Shown: in pieces, positions 49,280-58,208 of the stretch | How the letters are laid out: every line of letters begins with the position of its first letter | How positions within the stretch are numbered: the first letter of the stretch is position 1 | Assembly (NCBI GenBank): GCA_951812505.1 | Contig: CATOSI010000001.1 | Span: 186,001 to 250,000 of the forward strand | Source of the DNA: an uncultured Dehalococcoidia bacterium | GTDB lineage: Bacteria > Chloroflexota > Dehalococcoidia > Lucifugimonadales > UBA1123 | Length of the DNA: 64,000 nucleotides | Direction of reading: 5' to 3' | The notes under the pieces: model-generated | Told to the model about the DNA's origin: nothing | The model's database searches: none | What the model saw: only the letters and a program-made list of their open reading frames with translations | Translations under genes and position numbers: made by a program

Positions 49280-51616
49280 CTAGCCTTGCATGGCGCGCCA
49301 GACTTTTTCGGGCTTGGCGGGCATGTTCATGTGCTTGACTCCGAAGGGTGAGAGCGCGTCTATGACGGCGTTCATCACGGCGGGGGAGGCGGCTATGGTG
49401 CCGGTCTCTCCGGCTCCCTTGACTCCGAGCGGGTTGGTCGGGGAGGGGGTAACCGTGCGGTCGGTGATGATGGATGGGATGTCCTCCGAAGTGGGGAGTG
49501 CGTAGTCCATCATGCTGCCGGTGAGCAACTGACCGGATTCGTCGTAGATGGCCTCTTCCTGGAGGGCCTGTCCGACGCCCTGGGCGACTCCGCCATGCAC
49601 CATGCCTTCGACTATCATCGGGTTGATGACGTTGCCGACATCGTCGAGCGCTACGTACTTCTGCAACTCGACCTCGCCGGTGTCGCCGTCCACCTCGACG
49701 ACCGCGATGTGGGTGCCGAAGGGCCAGGTGAAGTTCTGCGGGTCGAATATGCTGACGGCCTCGAGTCCGGGCTCGGTGCCCTCGGGGAGGCTCTCGTACC
49801 AGTAGGCGGCGAGAGCGACTTCCTGGAAGGTCTTAGCGTTGGCGGGCGCGCCCTGCACGAAGTACTGTCCGTTCTCGTTGACAATATCTTCGGGAGCAGC
49901 TTCGAGCAGGTTTGCGGCGATGCGCTTTGCCTTGTCCTGAATCTTCTCGATGCTCATGTGGATGGCGTTGCCGCCGCAGACCGCGCTGCGGGAGCCGAAT
50001 GTGCCAGTTCCCATCTGGACCTTGTCGGTGTCGCCCTGGACGACTTCTACATCCTCGACAGCTATGCCGAGTTCTGCCGCGGCAAGCTGGGCGAATGTGG
50101 TGTGGTGTCCCTGACCGTGTCCCGAAGAGCCGGAGAATACGGTGACCTTGCCGGTGGGATGCACACGAACAAGCGCGCTTTCCCAGACTCCGGCGCGGGC
50201 GCCGAGTGTGTAGGCGACGGCGGAGGGGGCCATGCCGCAAATCTCCACGTAGGTGGAGAGGCCGATGCCGAGGTAGCGGCCCTGTTCGCGGGCGGCGGCC
50301 TGCTCTGCCCTGAAGTCGTCGTAGCCGACGAGTTCGAGGGCGCGGTCGAGGCCTGCTTCGTAGTTGCCGCTGTCGTAGATGACGGTCGTTGCAACCTCGT
50401 GTCCGTCCTCGAACGGAGGTATGAGGTTCTTGCGCCTGACCTCTGCCGGGTCCATGCCGATTTCGGCGGCGTAGCGGTCAATCATGCGCTCCACGAGATA
50501 GGTTGCCTCGGGGCGCCCCGCTCCGCGGTAGGCGTCCACCGGTGTGGTGTTGGTGAAGACCCCAGTGACCTTACACTGGACGTTGTCTATGCTATATGGG
50601 CCGACGAGCATCAAGCCGAACAGGTAGGTCGGGATTGCCGGAGCGAAGGTGGACAGGTAGGCGCCCATATTGGCGCATATGTCCGCTCTGAGTCCGGTGA
50701 CGTTGCCCTCGGAGTCACCGACCATCTGGACTTCGCCCACATGGTCGCGACCATGTGTGGTGGCGAGGAAATTTTCCTGCCTTCCCTCTATCCACTTGAC
50801 GGGCCTGCCAAGATTCTTGGCAATCATTCCGGCGATAACTTCCTCTGCGTACAGGTAGAGTTTGCAGCCGAAACCGCCGCCAACGTCGGGTGCGATTACT
50901 CTAATCTGGTGCTCGGGATGCCCGGTGACCAGAGCGAGGAGCAGCCTGACGAGGTGGGGAATCTGTGTGGAAGTATAGACGGTTAGCTGGTTGGTTCCCG
51001 CGTTGAAGTCGGCCACGACGCCTCGGGGTTCCATTGGGTTGGGAATGAGGCGCTGGTTGACGATGCGCTCGGTAACGCTGACCTGCGCGCCTGAGGCGAC
51101 TTCGTCGAAATCGCCTCCGCCTACTTCCCATTCGAAGGCCACGTTGTTGGGGGCGTCCTCGTGAATCTGGGGCGCGCCGTCCTGTATTCCGGCTTCCATG
51201 TCCACAACGGCGTCGAGGACATCGTAGTCCACGACGACGAGTTCGGCGGCGTCGGCTGCCGTGCGAGGGTCGTCGGCGACTACGGCGGCCACAACGTCTC
51301 CGACGGTGTTGACCTTGTCAATTGCGATGGGAGGATGGGGGACTTCCTTGGTGTCCGGAACGACCCATCCGCAGATGAGCGAGCCGAGTTGTTCGTGGAG
51401 GTCGGCGCCTGTGTAAACGCCCAAGACACCTTCGACGTCCAATGCCGCAGAGGTGTCAACATTAGTGATCCTGGCGTGAGCGTGGGGGCTGCGGGCCAAA
51501 GCCAGGTGCAACATTCCCATAAGGCGAACGTCGTCAACATAGGTGCCCTTGCCTGTGATCAACCTGGGGTCTTCGCGGCGTCTTATGCTATCACCAATTG
51601 CCGTTTGGGTGGTCAC
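49280..51616 (-). CDS. molybdopterin-binding xanthine dehydrogenase/CoxL-like large subunit
   Basis: A 778-residue large subunit of the xanthine dehydrogenase/aerobic CO dehydrogenase family (Ald_Xan_dh_C plus MoCoBD). The GTG at 51616 follows AGGAGG; a start further upstream adds 21 unconserved residues. The active-site loop reads AYRGAGR, the form II pattern, not AYxCSFR of true form I CO dehydrogenase, so CO is not the expected substrate. QTAIGDSIRRREDPRLITGKGTYVDDV is the typical N-terminus. The FAD and iron-sulfur subunits that normally complete the enzyme are not beside it. Substrate unknown. Confidence 0.93.
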   Translation of the reverse strand: MTTQTAIGDSIRRREDPRLITGKGTYVDDVRLMGMLHLALARSPHAHARITNVDTSAALDVEGVLGVYTGADLHEQLGSLICGWVVPDTKEVPHPPIAIDKVNTVGDVVAAVVADDPRTAADAAELVVVDYDVLDAVVDMEAGIQDGAPQIHEDAPNNVAFEWEVGGGDFDEVASGAQVSVTERIVNQRLIPNPMEPRGVVADFNAGTNQLTVYTSTQIPHLVRLLLALVTGHPEHQIRVIAPDVGGGFGCKLYLYAEEVIAGMIAKNLGRPVKWIEGRQENFLATTHGRDHVGEVQMVGDSEGNVTGLRADICANMGAYLSTFAPAIPTYLFGLMLVGPYSIDNVQCKVTGVFTNTTPVDAYRGAGRPEATYLVERMIDRYAAEIGMDPAEVRRKNLIPPFEDGHEVATTVIYDSGNYEAGLDRALELVGYDDFRAEQAAAREQGRYLGIGLSTYVEICGMAPSAVAYTLGARAGVWESALVRVHPTGKVTVFSGSSGHGQGHHTTFAQLAAAELGIAVEDVEVVQGDTDKVQMGTGTFGSRSAVCGGNAIHMSIEKIQDKAKRIAANLLEAAPEDIVNENGQYFVQGAPANAKTFQEVALAAYWYESLPEGTEPGLEAVSIFDPQNFTWPFGTHIAVVEVDGDTGEVELQKYVALDDVGNVINPMIVEGMVHGGVAQGVGQALQEEAIYDESGQLLTGSMMDYALPTSEDIPSIITDRTVTPSPTNPLGVKGAGETGTIAASPAVMNAVIDALSPFGVKHMNMPAKPEKVWRAMQG

Positions 51617-51733
51617 GTCTGTCCTCCTGTTGGATGCTTGGTGTGTCGGTTGCCGTAGCCGGTATTCTGTCTCTCTCACAAGTCGGCGGAACTGGGCGCA
51701 CCGCCGCTTATTGTGGGCGGTACTCTATCTTAT

Positions 51734-51783
51734 TAGTTGTGAATTTTCAATTGGCAATTATCAATAATGAGTTATCAGTTATC
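51734..51783. repeat. A/T-rich interspersed repeat at the broken end of terminase
   Basis: Reading the minus strand, AACTGATAACTGATAACTC, then AATTGATAATTGCCAATTG-like sequence. It matches, with few changes, a segment at 52310-52346. It begins exactly where the terminase coding similarity stops, after Walker A. Confidence 0.6.
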
Positions 51784-52023
51784 AGTTCCTGTGCGAGTCT
51801 TGCCGAAGCCGCGGCCGGCGAGGAGCAGCCAGATGCGCCAGAGGTCGTCGGACGGCACCTGGTTCTCCCTGGCCCACAGGGGCCAGTGGTATTTGACATC
51901 AGCCGCGATACACTCAGACAAGTCGTTTTGAATTTCCTCAAAAGCGGTTTGTCTCAATGAGCGCGGAATTGCTTTCAATCGCTCTATGATCGAGTTGGCG
52001 GAACTGAGTTTAGCCGTCGTCAT
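51775..52023 (-). pseudogene. phage-type terminase large subunit, truncated after Walker A
   Basis: An 82-residue ORF whose C-terminal part (WPLWARENQVPSDDLWRIW, then LLLAGRGFGKTRTG) matches the N-terminus of phage/GTA-type DNA-packaging ATPases, with Walker A GRGFGKT at residues 70-76. Normal terminases have 400 or more residues; here the frame runs into an A/T-rich repeat and stops four codons on. Walker B, coupling and nuclease motifs are missing. It overlaps the upstream ORF by 14 bases, as small and large terminase genes often do. It must be non-functional as a motor. Confidence 0.7.
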
Positions 52024-52882
52024 AATTGTAGTGGTCTTTCTGTGTAGGGATTTTGACGTTGGACTCTCGCCAGAGTCTCTGTTTGTTGACCGCCTCGTGG
52101 AAGAGGGCCGCGCCGATTCTGGCGTGTTCTTCGGTGATTTCGGGTTTTGGCAGACTGTCTATGATCTCCCACATGGAGTAGTCCGGGTTGTGATCGGAGT
52201 CCTCATCGTCCTCGTAGTCCGAGGGGTCCGCTTCCTCGACAACCTTGTCAATCTTCGCCAGAATCTCTTGCAACTTCGCTTCTTCTTCGGGATCAACGAG
52301 GTCTTCGTCAATTTTCAATTCAGAATTATCAGTTATCAATTCGGCGTTTTCGGTTGTCGGTTCGGGGCGCGCTTCGGGCGCGACGTTGGGCTCGGCGTCG
52401 GTCTGGGTTGGCACGCGCAGGTCGGCCTGGGTCGTCTGGGAGTAGTCGTAGTCGCGGTCGTAGGCGCGCGAGAGGATTTCGCGGACGGCTCTCATCCTGT
52501 GGTGAGGCTTGAAGGTGTCTATGCCGGTCTCGATGGCCGGGGTTCGTCCCTGCATGACGTCTATGAGCCACTGGGCTGTGGACGCCGGACTTATCTCTGC
52601 GAGGATGACCTTATTCAGAGCGGCGTCGAACTGGGACAACTCTTTCTGTTCGCGCCTGGACTTTCCGGGGCTGCGCTTGTTGGCGTGGCGCTGTATGAAG
52701 AGTTCTGCGTCCGGGAAGTGTCCGTGCTTTGTGAGCATACGTGCGGCCTGGAGCTGATGTTGGAGACGGACGTCGGGCATGTTCTGACCGAGGACGTCTT
52801 TGAGGAAGTCCACGATGTCGTTGCCGTTGTCGGTCTTTGTGTGAATGGCCAGTGCCAGTTCAGCTCTCGGGTCGCAGAACAT
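52010..52882 (-). CDS. hypothetical protein, possible terminase small-subunit-like remnant
   Basis: A 290-residue protein. The N-terminal half has helix-rich text (VRLQHQLQAARMLTKHGHFPDAELFIQRH and PHHRMRAVREILSRAYDRDY) of the kind seen in terminase small subunits; the C-terminal half is acidic and repetitive (VDPEEEAKLQEILAKIDKVVEEADPSDYEDDEDSD). Residues around ELITDNSELKIDE are encoded by an A/T-rich interspersed repeat, so the frame has tolerated an insertion. Its stop overlaps the truncated terminase gene. I do not recognise a named family; the phage link rests on that neighbour. Confidence 0.5.
   Translation of the reverse strand: MFCDPRAELALAIHTKTDNGNDIVDFLKDVLGQNMPDVRLQHQLQAARMLTKHGHFPDAELFIQRHANKRSPGKSRREQKELSQFDAALNKVILAEISPASTAQWLIDVMQGRTPAIETGIDTFKPHHRMRAVREILSRAYDRDYDYSQTTQADLRVPTQTDAEPNVAPEARPEPTTENAELITDNSELKIDEDLVDPEEEAKLQEILAKIDKVVEEADPSDYEDDEDSDHNPDYSMWEIIDSLPKPEITEEHARIGAALFHEAVNKQRLWRESNVKIPTQKDHYNYDDG
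52310..52346. repeat. A/T-rich interspersed repeat inside the terminase-associated ORF
   Basis: On the minus strand GAATTGATAACTGATAATTC followed by TGAATTGAAAATTGACG. It is homologous to the copy at 51734-51783. Here it is in frame and adds about a dozen residues to the encoded protein. Confidence 0.6.
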
Positions 52883-53245
52883 GGTGGGTCGTGAACCTCC
52901 GTAGTTTAGTATTCGGTTGTTAAGTTGTTAGTGATTAGTTGCTTGGTTGGTTGGTGTGTGTGTTCTAATCCGAGATACATGATAGCAAGTATGTTCTGTG
53001 TCGTCAAGGGCAACTATGGGAATTAGCAATTAGAAATTGGGAATTAAGAATTGGGGATGGTATGGAGTGTGGTCGGAATGTGTGCCGTCGGAAGCCGACC
53101 AGGGGCAACCACAAAGGTGCCCCTACGGGGTGATGTGTATTCCTGCCTTGGAGGGGATGACGGTAAGGGAGGGGGATTTCCAACATACGGATGACGAGAC
53201 GAAAACGAGAGACCCTGGCTGAGGCATGGGAGTTCTTTTTCGCAA
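52883..53245. other. intergenic region with repeats and no gene
   Basis: No convincing ORF. It contains GAATTAGCAATTAGAAATTG-type A/T repeat sequence at 53025-53056, a hairpin GGTCGG...CCGACC (about 53070-53100), and AGGGGCA (53101-53107) with TGCCCCT (53118-53124), which resembles the common 'aggggcaaccacaaaggtgcccct' element. It looks like degraded repeat sequence beside the terminase remnant. Confidence 0.5.
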
Positions 53246-53256
53246 ATGGCTCTATA

Positions 53257-53305
53257 TGCTATACTGCCATAGCTTTTCGAGGGCTCCTGTAACACGGTTG
53301 TTACA
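53257..53305 (+). promoter_or_regulatory. argJ promoter with downstream palindrome
   Basis: TGCTATACT (53257-53265) fits an extended -10 promoter. A palindrome TGTAACA-CGGT-TGTTACA (53289-53305) lies about 17-33 bases after the expected start point. It does not match a classic ArgR box, but its position suggests repression of the arg genes. Confidence 0.5.
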
Positions 53306-53370
53306 TTTGCGATAAGGAATGACCCCGGGACGCCGGTCATACGCGGCGATTGAATCTGAAGGACCAAAAA

Positions 53371-54588
53371 ATGCCAGACGGTATCGAACTCATCGAAGGT
53401 GGATCCGTTACTTCTCCGCAGGGATACAGGGCAGGCGGCGTGTATGCCGGCCTGAAGAGCGCCGGTGAAGGCGTTCTGGACCTGGGGATACTGGTGTCGG
53501 ACCGACCGGCTGCGGTCGCGGGGACTTTCAGCACGAACAAGATACTCTCTCCTTCGGTGACGGTAAGCAAGCGGCAGATCGAGAGTGGTGAATCCAGGGG
53601 AGTCGTCGCCAACAGCGGCTGCGCGAACTGCTCGGTGGGCGAACAGGGGCTTCTGGACGCGGAAGATATGACCCGACTTGCAGCAGCGCACCTTGGAGTT
53701 CACGCTGAGGACCTGTGCGTGGCGTCCACCGGAATGATCGGCGTGGAACTGCCGATGGCGCTCATACGCCAGTCAATCGGGAGCGTGGAGTTGACGGACG
53801 AGGGCGGTGAGGCATTCGCGCGCTCGATCATGACTACAGACTCGCGTCCAAAGCATATCGCGGCCACGTTCGAGGCGAACGGACAGACTTACACCATCGG
53901 CGGCGTGGCAAAGGGGGTGGGCATGATCCACCCGGACATGGCTACGATGCTCTCCTTCATTACGTGCGACGCGGACGTAGAGCATGGATTCCTCCGGGAA
54001 TCACTCAGCAGGGCGGTCAACATCAGCTTCAATATGATTGACATTGACGGGGACCAGTCCACGAACGACACAGTTCTGCTTTTTGCCAACGGAGCGGCGG
54101 GTGGATCCCAGATAGCAAGCGGTTCGGAAGGCGTGGAGAGTTTCCAGCAGGCTCTGAACGCAGTCTCAATATATCTTGCCAAAGAGCTAGTCAGGGACGG
54201 AGAGGGCGCGGGACACGTGATGGAAGTCACAGTGGACGGCGCGGTGAGCATGTCCGACGCCAGATGCGCGGCGAGGGAGATTTCCTCCTCGAACCTGGTG
54301 AAGGCAATGGTGCATGGTCGCGACCCGAACTGGGGCCGCATCATGATGGCGCTGGGAAAGAGCGGCGTCGAACTCGACGAGTCGAAGATAGATATTTTCA
54401 TAAACGGAATACATATTGTCCATGAGGGCAAGGCGATTCCGTACTATGCGGACGCCGTCATCAGCGGGATGGCAGCAGAAGAGGTCAGTTTCAGGGTCAG
54501 CCTGAATATCGGCGAGGCGTCTGCGACCGGATGGGGTTCGGACCTGACTGAAGAGTACGTAACGTTCAACTCGGCTTACTCGACGTAG
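53371..54588 (+). CDS. argJ: bifunctional glutamate N-acetyltransferase/ornithine acetyltransferase ArgJ
   Basis: A 405-residue ArgJ, which moves acetyl from N-acetylornithine to glutamate and so recycles acetyl in arginine synthesis. The self-cleavage site KGVGMIHPDMATMLSF puts the nucleophilic Thr at T192. The ATG at 53371 has AAGGA upstream; an earlier TTG would add seven residues. It begins the plus-strand arg cluster and is separated from argB by 8 bases. Full length. Confidence 0.96.
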   Translation: MPDGIELIEGGSVTSPQGYRAGGVYAGLKSAGEGVLDLGILVSDRPAAVAGTFSTNKILSPSVTVSKRQIESGESRGVVANSGCANCSVGEQGLLDAEDMTRLAAAHLGVHAEDLCVASTGMIGVELPMALIRQSIGSVELTDEGGEAFARSIMTTDSRPKHIAATFEANGQTYTIGGVAKGVGMIHPDMATMLSFITCDADVEHGFLRESLSRAVNISFNMIDIDGDQSTNDTVLLFANGAAGGSQIASGSEGVESFQQALNAVSIYLAKELVRDGEGAGHVMEVTVDGAVSMSDARCAAREISSSNLVKAMVHGRDPNWGRIMMALGKSGVELDESKIDIFINGIHIVHEGKAIPYYADAVISGMAAEEVSFRVSLNIGEASATGWGSDLTEEYVTFNSAYST

Positions 54589-54596
54589 GCCCCACT

Positions 54597-55394
54597 TTGC
54601 CAAAGGAGCGCTTCCCTAATGGGACGATTGTAGTCAAGATCGGCGGCAGCACTCTCGGAGAGCACGACACGACGTTGAAGGATGTGGTGGAGCTTCGAGA
54701 GGAAGGCTATAATCCCGTGGTGGTACACGGGGGCGGCAAGACGATAAGCGACTGGATGGCCGCGCAGAATATCCGTCCCGTATTCAGGGACGGACTTCGC
54801 GTTACAGACCGGGACAGTCTCCAGATAGTCGTCGCGGTGCTCGGAGGACTCATCAACAAGCAGCTTGTAGCCGAGATGCGCGCGTTCGGCGCGAAGGCGC
54901 TGGGTATGAGCGGCGCGGACGGCGAAATGCTGGTGTCCAGGGTCAAAGACCCAAGGCTCGGCTTTGTCGGCGAGGTCGTTTCGGTCAACACTCTCCCGAT
55001 TGAATCGGCGCTGGAATCGGGCTTCGTTCCGGTGATCGCGCCCGTGGGGATATGCTCGTCGGACGACCCCGACTATGATAACTCGCTTCTCAATATCAAC
55101 GCAGACACCGCCGCCGGTGAGATCGCCAGGGCGCTCGGCGCCGAGAAGATGGTGTTCATGACCGACGTGGAGGGCGTCCTGGACCGCAACCGGCGCCTGA
55201 TTCCCAGGCTCACCGTCCAGCAGGCGAAACAGCTGAGCGGTTCGGGCACAATCTCAGGCGGTATGATTCCCAAGATAGAGGCTTGCGTCAACGCGCTCGT
55301 CACCAACAGTTCATCGCATATAATAGACGGAAGAAGTCCCGGCGCGCTTCGTCGCTCGCTTACAGGTGAGCACTTCGGCACGCGCGTAGGATAG
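54597..55394 (+). CDS. argB: acetylglutamate kinase ArgB
   Basis: A 265-residue amino-acid-kinase family enzyme that phosphorylates N-acetylglutamate. Landmarks are IVVKIGGSTL at the N-terminus, VVVHGGGKTISDWM, SGADGEMLVSRVKD and INADTAAGEIARALGAEKMVFMTDVEGVLD. It starts at TTG, with no clear ribosome binding site, so it may depend on translation of argJ. It is followed 8 bases later by a UPF0182 gene. Confidence 0.93.
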   Translation: MPKERFPNGTIVVKIGGSTLGEHDTTLKDVVELREEGYNPVVVHGGGKTISDWMAAQNIRPVFRDGLRVTDRDSLQIVVAVLGGLINKQLVAEMRAFGAKALGMSGADGEMLVSRVKDPRLGFVGEVVSVNTLPIESALESGFVPVIAPVGICSSDDPDYDNSLLNINADTAAGEIARALGAEKMVFMTDVEGVLDRNRRLIPRLTVQQAKQLSGSGTISGGMIPKIEACVNALVTNSSSHIIDGRSPGALRRSLTGEHFGTRVG

Positions 55395-55402
55395 GAGTAA
55401 CA

Positions 55403-58207
55403 ATGGCTGAAGAATATTCGCGCAACGGCGACGATAACGATAGCCTGACAAGCGAGATCGGTCCCAGGCCCTCCGGCTCCTCATTCAGATGGGGCGCCAT
55501 AATAATCGGGCTGATAGTCATATTCGGAATATTTTCGTTCGCGCGGGGGATCTACACGGATCTTCTCTGGTTCGAGGCTCTCGACCTGCGCAGTATCTTC
55601 GTCAAGGTCGCGGTAACGCGGATCGCGCTCTTCGCCATAGGCGCGGTGATTGCGGCGATTGTGCTGTCGGTCAGCTTCAGGGTCGGCTACATGCACACCA
55701 GAGGGACTGTCACTCTGCCGCTGCCTGAGGACGTCACCAGTTTCGTGTCCCGCATAGTCGTGTGGGGCTCGGTAGTCGCGGTTCTGCTGCTTAGCCTGAT
55801 TTTCGGGTCGGTGCTCTCTTCGCAGTGGGAGCTTTTTCTGAGGTTCACGAACGCGGTGCCGTTCGGCCAGTCCGAGCCCGTGTACGGCCAGGACCTGAGC
55901 TTCTATATCTTCAGTCTGCCAGTCTATTCCTTCATACAGGGATGGATTCTGGGCCTGGGAATAGTGACCCTTATCGGAACAATCGCGCTGCACTTCATAA
56001 ACTATACGCTGCGCGGCGCGAGTTACGAGTTCACAGGGCGGGTCATCATACATCTGTCGGTCATCGGCGCGCTGATTATGCTGACGATTGCCGCGGGACA
56101 CTGGTTCGACCGGCTGGCGCTGGTTCTGTCCGAGGACGGCAATGTGTTCGGTGCCGCCTACGCGGACCTCAATGCTCGAAAGCCCGCGCTGCTCATCATG
56201 ACCATCGTCGCGGTCGCCGCCGCGATACTGATGCTCGCAAACATCTATTTCAGAGGGCTGCGGATCGTCGTTGGTTCGGTCGTGATGTGGATAGTTCTGG
56301 GATTAGTTCTCTCGACGGCCTGGCCGGCTCTAATCCAGCAGTTCTCCGTTACACCAAATGAATTCGCGAGGGAACAGCCATACATATCCAGAAACATCGA
56401 GTTTACGCGGCAGGCGTTCGCTCTGAATCGGATCGAAGAGGACTTCTATCCGGCTGAGAGTGAAGTCAGCGCCGAGCTTATCCAGGACAACCTCAAGACG
56501 GTGAACAATATCAGGCTGTGGGACTACCGCCCGCTATCGGACGTGTACCGCCAAATTCAGCTCATCAGGCTGTACTACGACTTCAAGGACGCGGATGTTG
56601 ACAGGTACACCATCGGAGGCGAATACAGGCAGGTACTGCTGTCTGCGCGCGAGGTAGCGCCGGAGAATCTCGATCCTGATTCGCAGAACTGGGTCAACAA
56701 CACGCTGGTCTATACGCACGGTATCGGAATCGCGATGAGCCCCGTAACGGAGTTTACGCCCGAGGGCAGGCCGGAATTCTTCGCAAAGGACATACCGGCG
56801 GACGGGGCCATCCCCATTGGGCTCCAGGACGGTAATACTCCGCCCGAATTAATCGTGGACAATCCGCGCATCTACTATGGCGAAAACACACTGAACTATG
56901 TGGTCGTCAACTCGAACACTGACGAACTTGACTACCAGACCGCAGAGGGTGACCTCTTCAGGACGAGGTATAGCGGTCAGGGCGGCGTCCAGTTGTCGTC
57001 CGTTTTCCGTCGTCTTGCCTACGCCTGGCATTTCGGCGACTTCAACATTCTGATCAGCGGAGAGATCATTCCTGAAAGCAGGATTCAGTATCACCGTGCG
57101 ATCCAGGAGCGCGTAAGCAAGGCAACTCCGTTCCTGTTACTTGACAGAGACCCCTACATTGTCGCGGCGGACGGTCGGCTGATCTGGGTGCAAGACGCAT
57201 ACACTACGTCGGACCACTATCCGTACTCGGACCCAATTGGAGATCCAGCGACGGGGCAGATCAACTATATGCGCAACAGCGTCAAGGTAACGATAGACGC
57301 CTATGACGGCTCACTCGACTATTACATCTGGGACGAAACCGATCCGGTAGTTCGGACTTATGCGCGCATATTCCCCGACCTGTTCAAGAGCAAGGATGAG
57401 ATGCCGGAGGGTCTGAAGGAGCATGTCCGCTATCCTCAGGACTTCTTCACGGTGCAGGCGGAAAGGTATCTCAAGTACCACATGCAGGACCCGGAGAACT
57501 TCTACAACAACGAAGACCTGTGGGCGATTCCCAACGAGAAGTTCGGGCAGGAGTCCACGGTCCAGGAAGTTGAGCCGTACTACGTGATAATGCGTCTTCC
57601 GGAAGAGGAGGAAGAAGAGTTCGTCCTCCTGATGCCGTACACACCGAGCCAGAGACAGAACCTCGTAGGCTGGCTTGCCGCCCGAAGCGATGGAGAAAAC
57701 TACGGGAAGCTGGTGGCATTCAACTTCCCGAAGGACCGGCAAATTGACGGTCCTGAGCAGGTTGAAGCACGGATAGACAACGACCAGGATATATCGGCGT
57801 GGTTCACTCTAAGGTGTTCGGAGGGTTCGACCTGTACGCGGGGCAACCTGCTGGTAATCCCTGTCGGGACCAGTCTGCTGTACGCTGAGCCAGTTTACAT
57901 CCGGGCGGAGGGTGTGAACTTCCCCGAGTTGAAACGCGTGATCCTGGCCACGGGAGACAAAGTAGTAATGGAGGATTCTTTGGGACTTGCCCTCGCCGCG
58001 CTGACCGGAGTCGGGTCGCTGGCGACTGTGGGCGAGCCCGAACCCACACGAACAGAGGAGACGACGCCCGGCATTGTGATCGAGCCGGGCAGCGAGCTGG
58101 AACAGCAAATACAGGTCCTGCTGGACACTGTCGAGAAAATGAAGCTCGATCTGGACTCGCTGGACGAGGCAATCGAGCGGTTGAAGGAACTCACCGGAGG
58201 AGAATAG
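55403..58207 (+). CDS. UPF0182 family large membrane protein
   Basis: A 934-residue UPF0182 (PF03699) protein. The first 330 residues hold about seven hydrophobic spans, including WGAIIIGLIVIFGIFSFARG near residue 35. The rest is a large, probably extracytoplasmic part with FDYRPLSDVYRQIQLIRLYYDF-like WDYRPLSDVYRQIQLIRLYYDF and SDHYPYSDPIG motifs, ending in a helix-rich tail (VLLDTVEKMKLDLDSLDEAIERLKEL). The function of the family is unknown. It is inserted between argB and argD with 1-8 base gaps, so it is in the arg transcript. Confidence 0.93.
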   Translation: MAEEYSRNGDDNDSLTSEIGPRPSGSSFRWGAIIIGLIVIFGIFSFARGIYTDLLWFEALDLRSIFVKVAVTRIALFAIGAVIAAIVLSVSFRVGYMHTRGTVTLPLPEDVTSFVSRIVVWGSVVAVLLLSLIFGSVLSSQWELFLRFTNAVPFGQSEPVYGQDLSFYIFSLPVYSFIQGWILGLGIVTLIGTIALHFINYTLRGASYEFTGRVIIHLSVIGALIMLTIAAGHWFDRLALVLSEDGNVFGAAYADLNARKPALLIMTIVAVAAAILMLANIYFRGLRIVVGSVVMWIVLGLVLSTAWPALIQQFSVTPNEFAREQPYISRNIEFTRQAFALNRIEEDFYPAESEVSAELIQDNLKTVNNIRLWDYRPLSDVYRQIQLIRLYYDFKDADVDRYTIGGEYRQVLLSAREVAPENLDPDSQNWVNNTLVYTHGIGIAMSPVTEFTPEGRPEFFAKDIPADGAIPIGLQDGNTPPELIVDNPRIYYGENTLNYVVVNSNTDELDYQTAEGDLFRTRYSGQGGVQLSSVFRRLAYAWHFGDFNILISGEIIPESRIQYHRAIQERVSKATPFLLLDRDPYIVAADGRLIWVQDAYTTSDHYPYSDPIGDPATGQINYMRNSVKVTIDAYDGSLDYYIWDETDPVVRTYARIFPDLFKSKDEMPEGLKEHVRYPQDFFTVQAERYLKYHMQDPENFYNNEDLWAIPNEKFGQESTVQEVEPYYVIMRLPEEEEEEFVLLMPYTPSQRQNLVGWLAARSDGENYGKLVAFNFPKDRQIDGPEQVEARIDNDQDISAWFTLRCSEGSTCTRGNLLVIPVGTSLLYAEPVYIRAEGVNFPELKRVILATGDKVVMEDSLGLALAALTGVGSLATVGEPEPTRTEETTPGIVIEPGSELEQQIQVLLDTVEKMKLDLDSLDEAIERLKELTGGE

Positions 58208-58208
58208 G

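Noticed and set aside
49595..50986. 463-codon ORF antisense to the CoxL-like gene
   Set aside because: A GC-rich antisense shadow; composition matches the complement of the well-conserved CoxL-like protein.
49280..51616. Call as aerobic carbon monoxide dehydrogenase
   Set aside because: The active-site loop is AYRGAGR, not the AYxCSFR of form I CO dehydrogenase, and the CoxS and CoxM subunits are missing.
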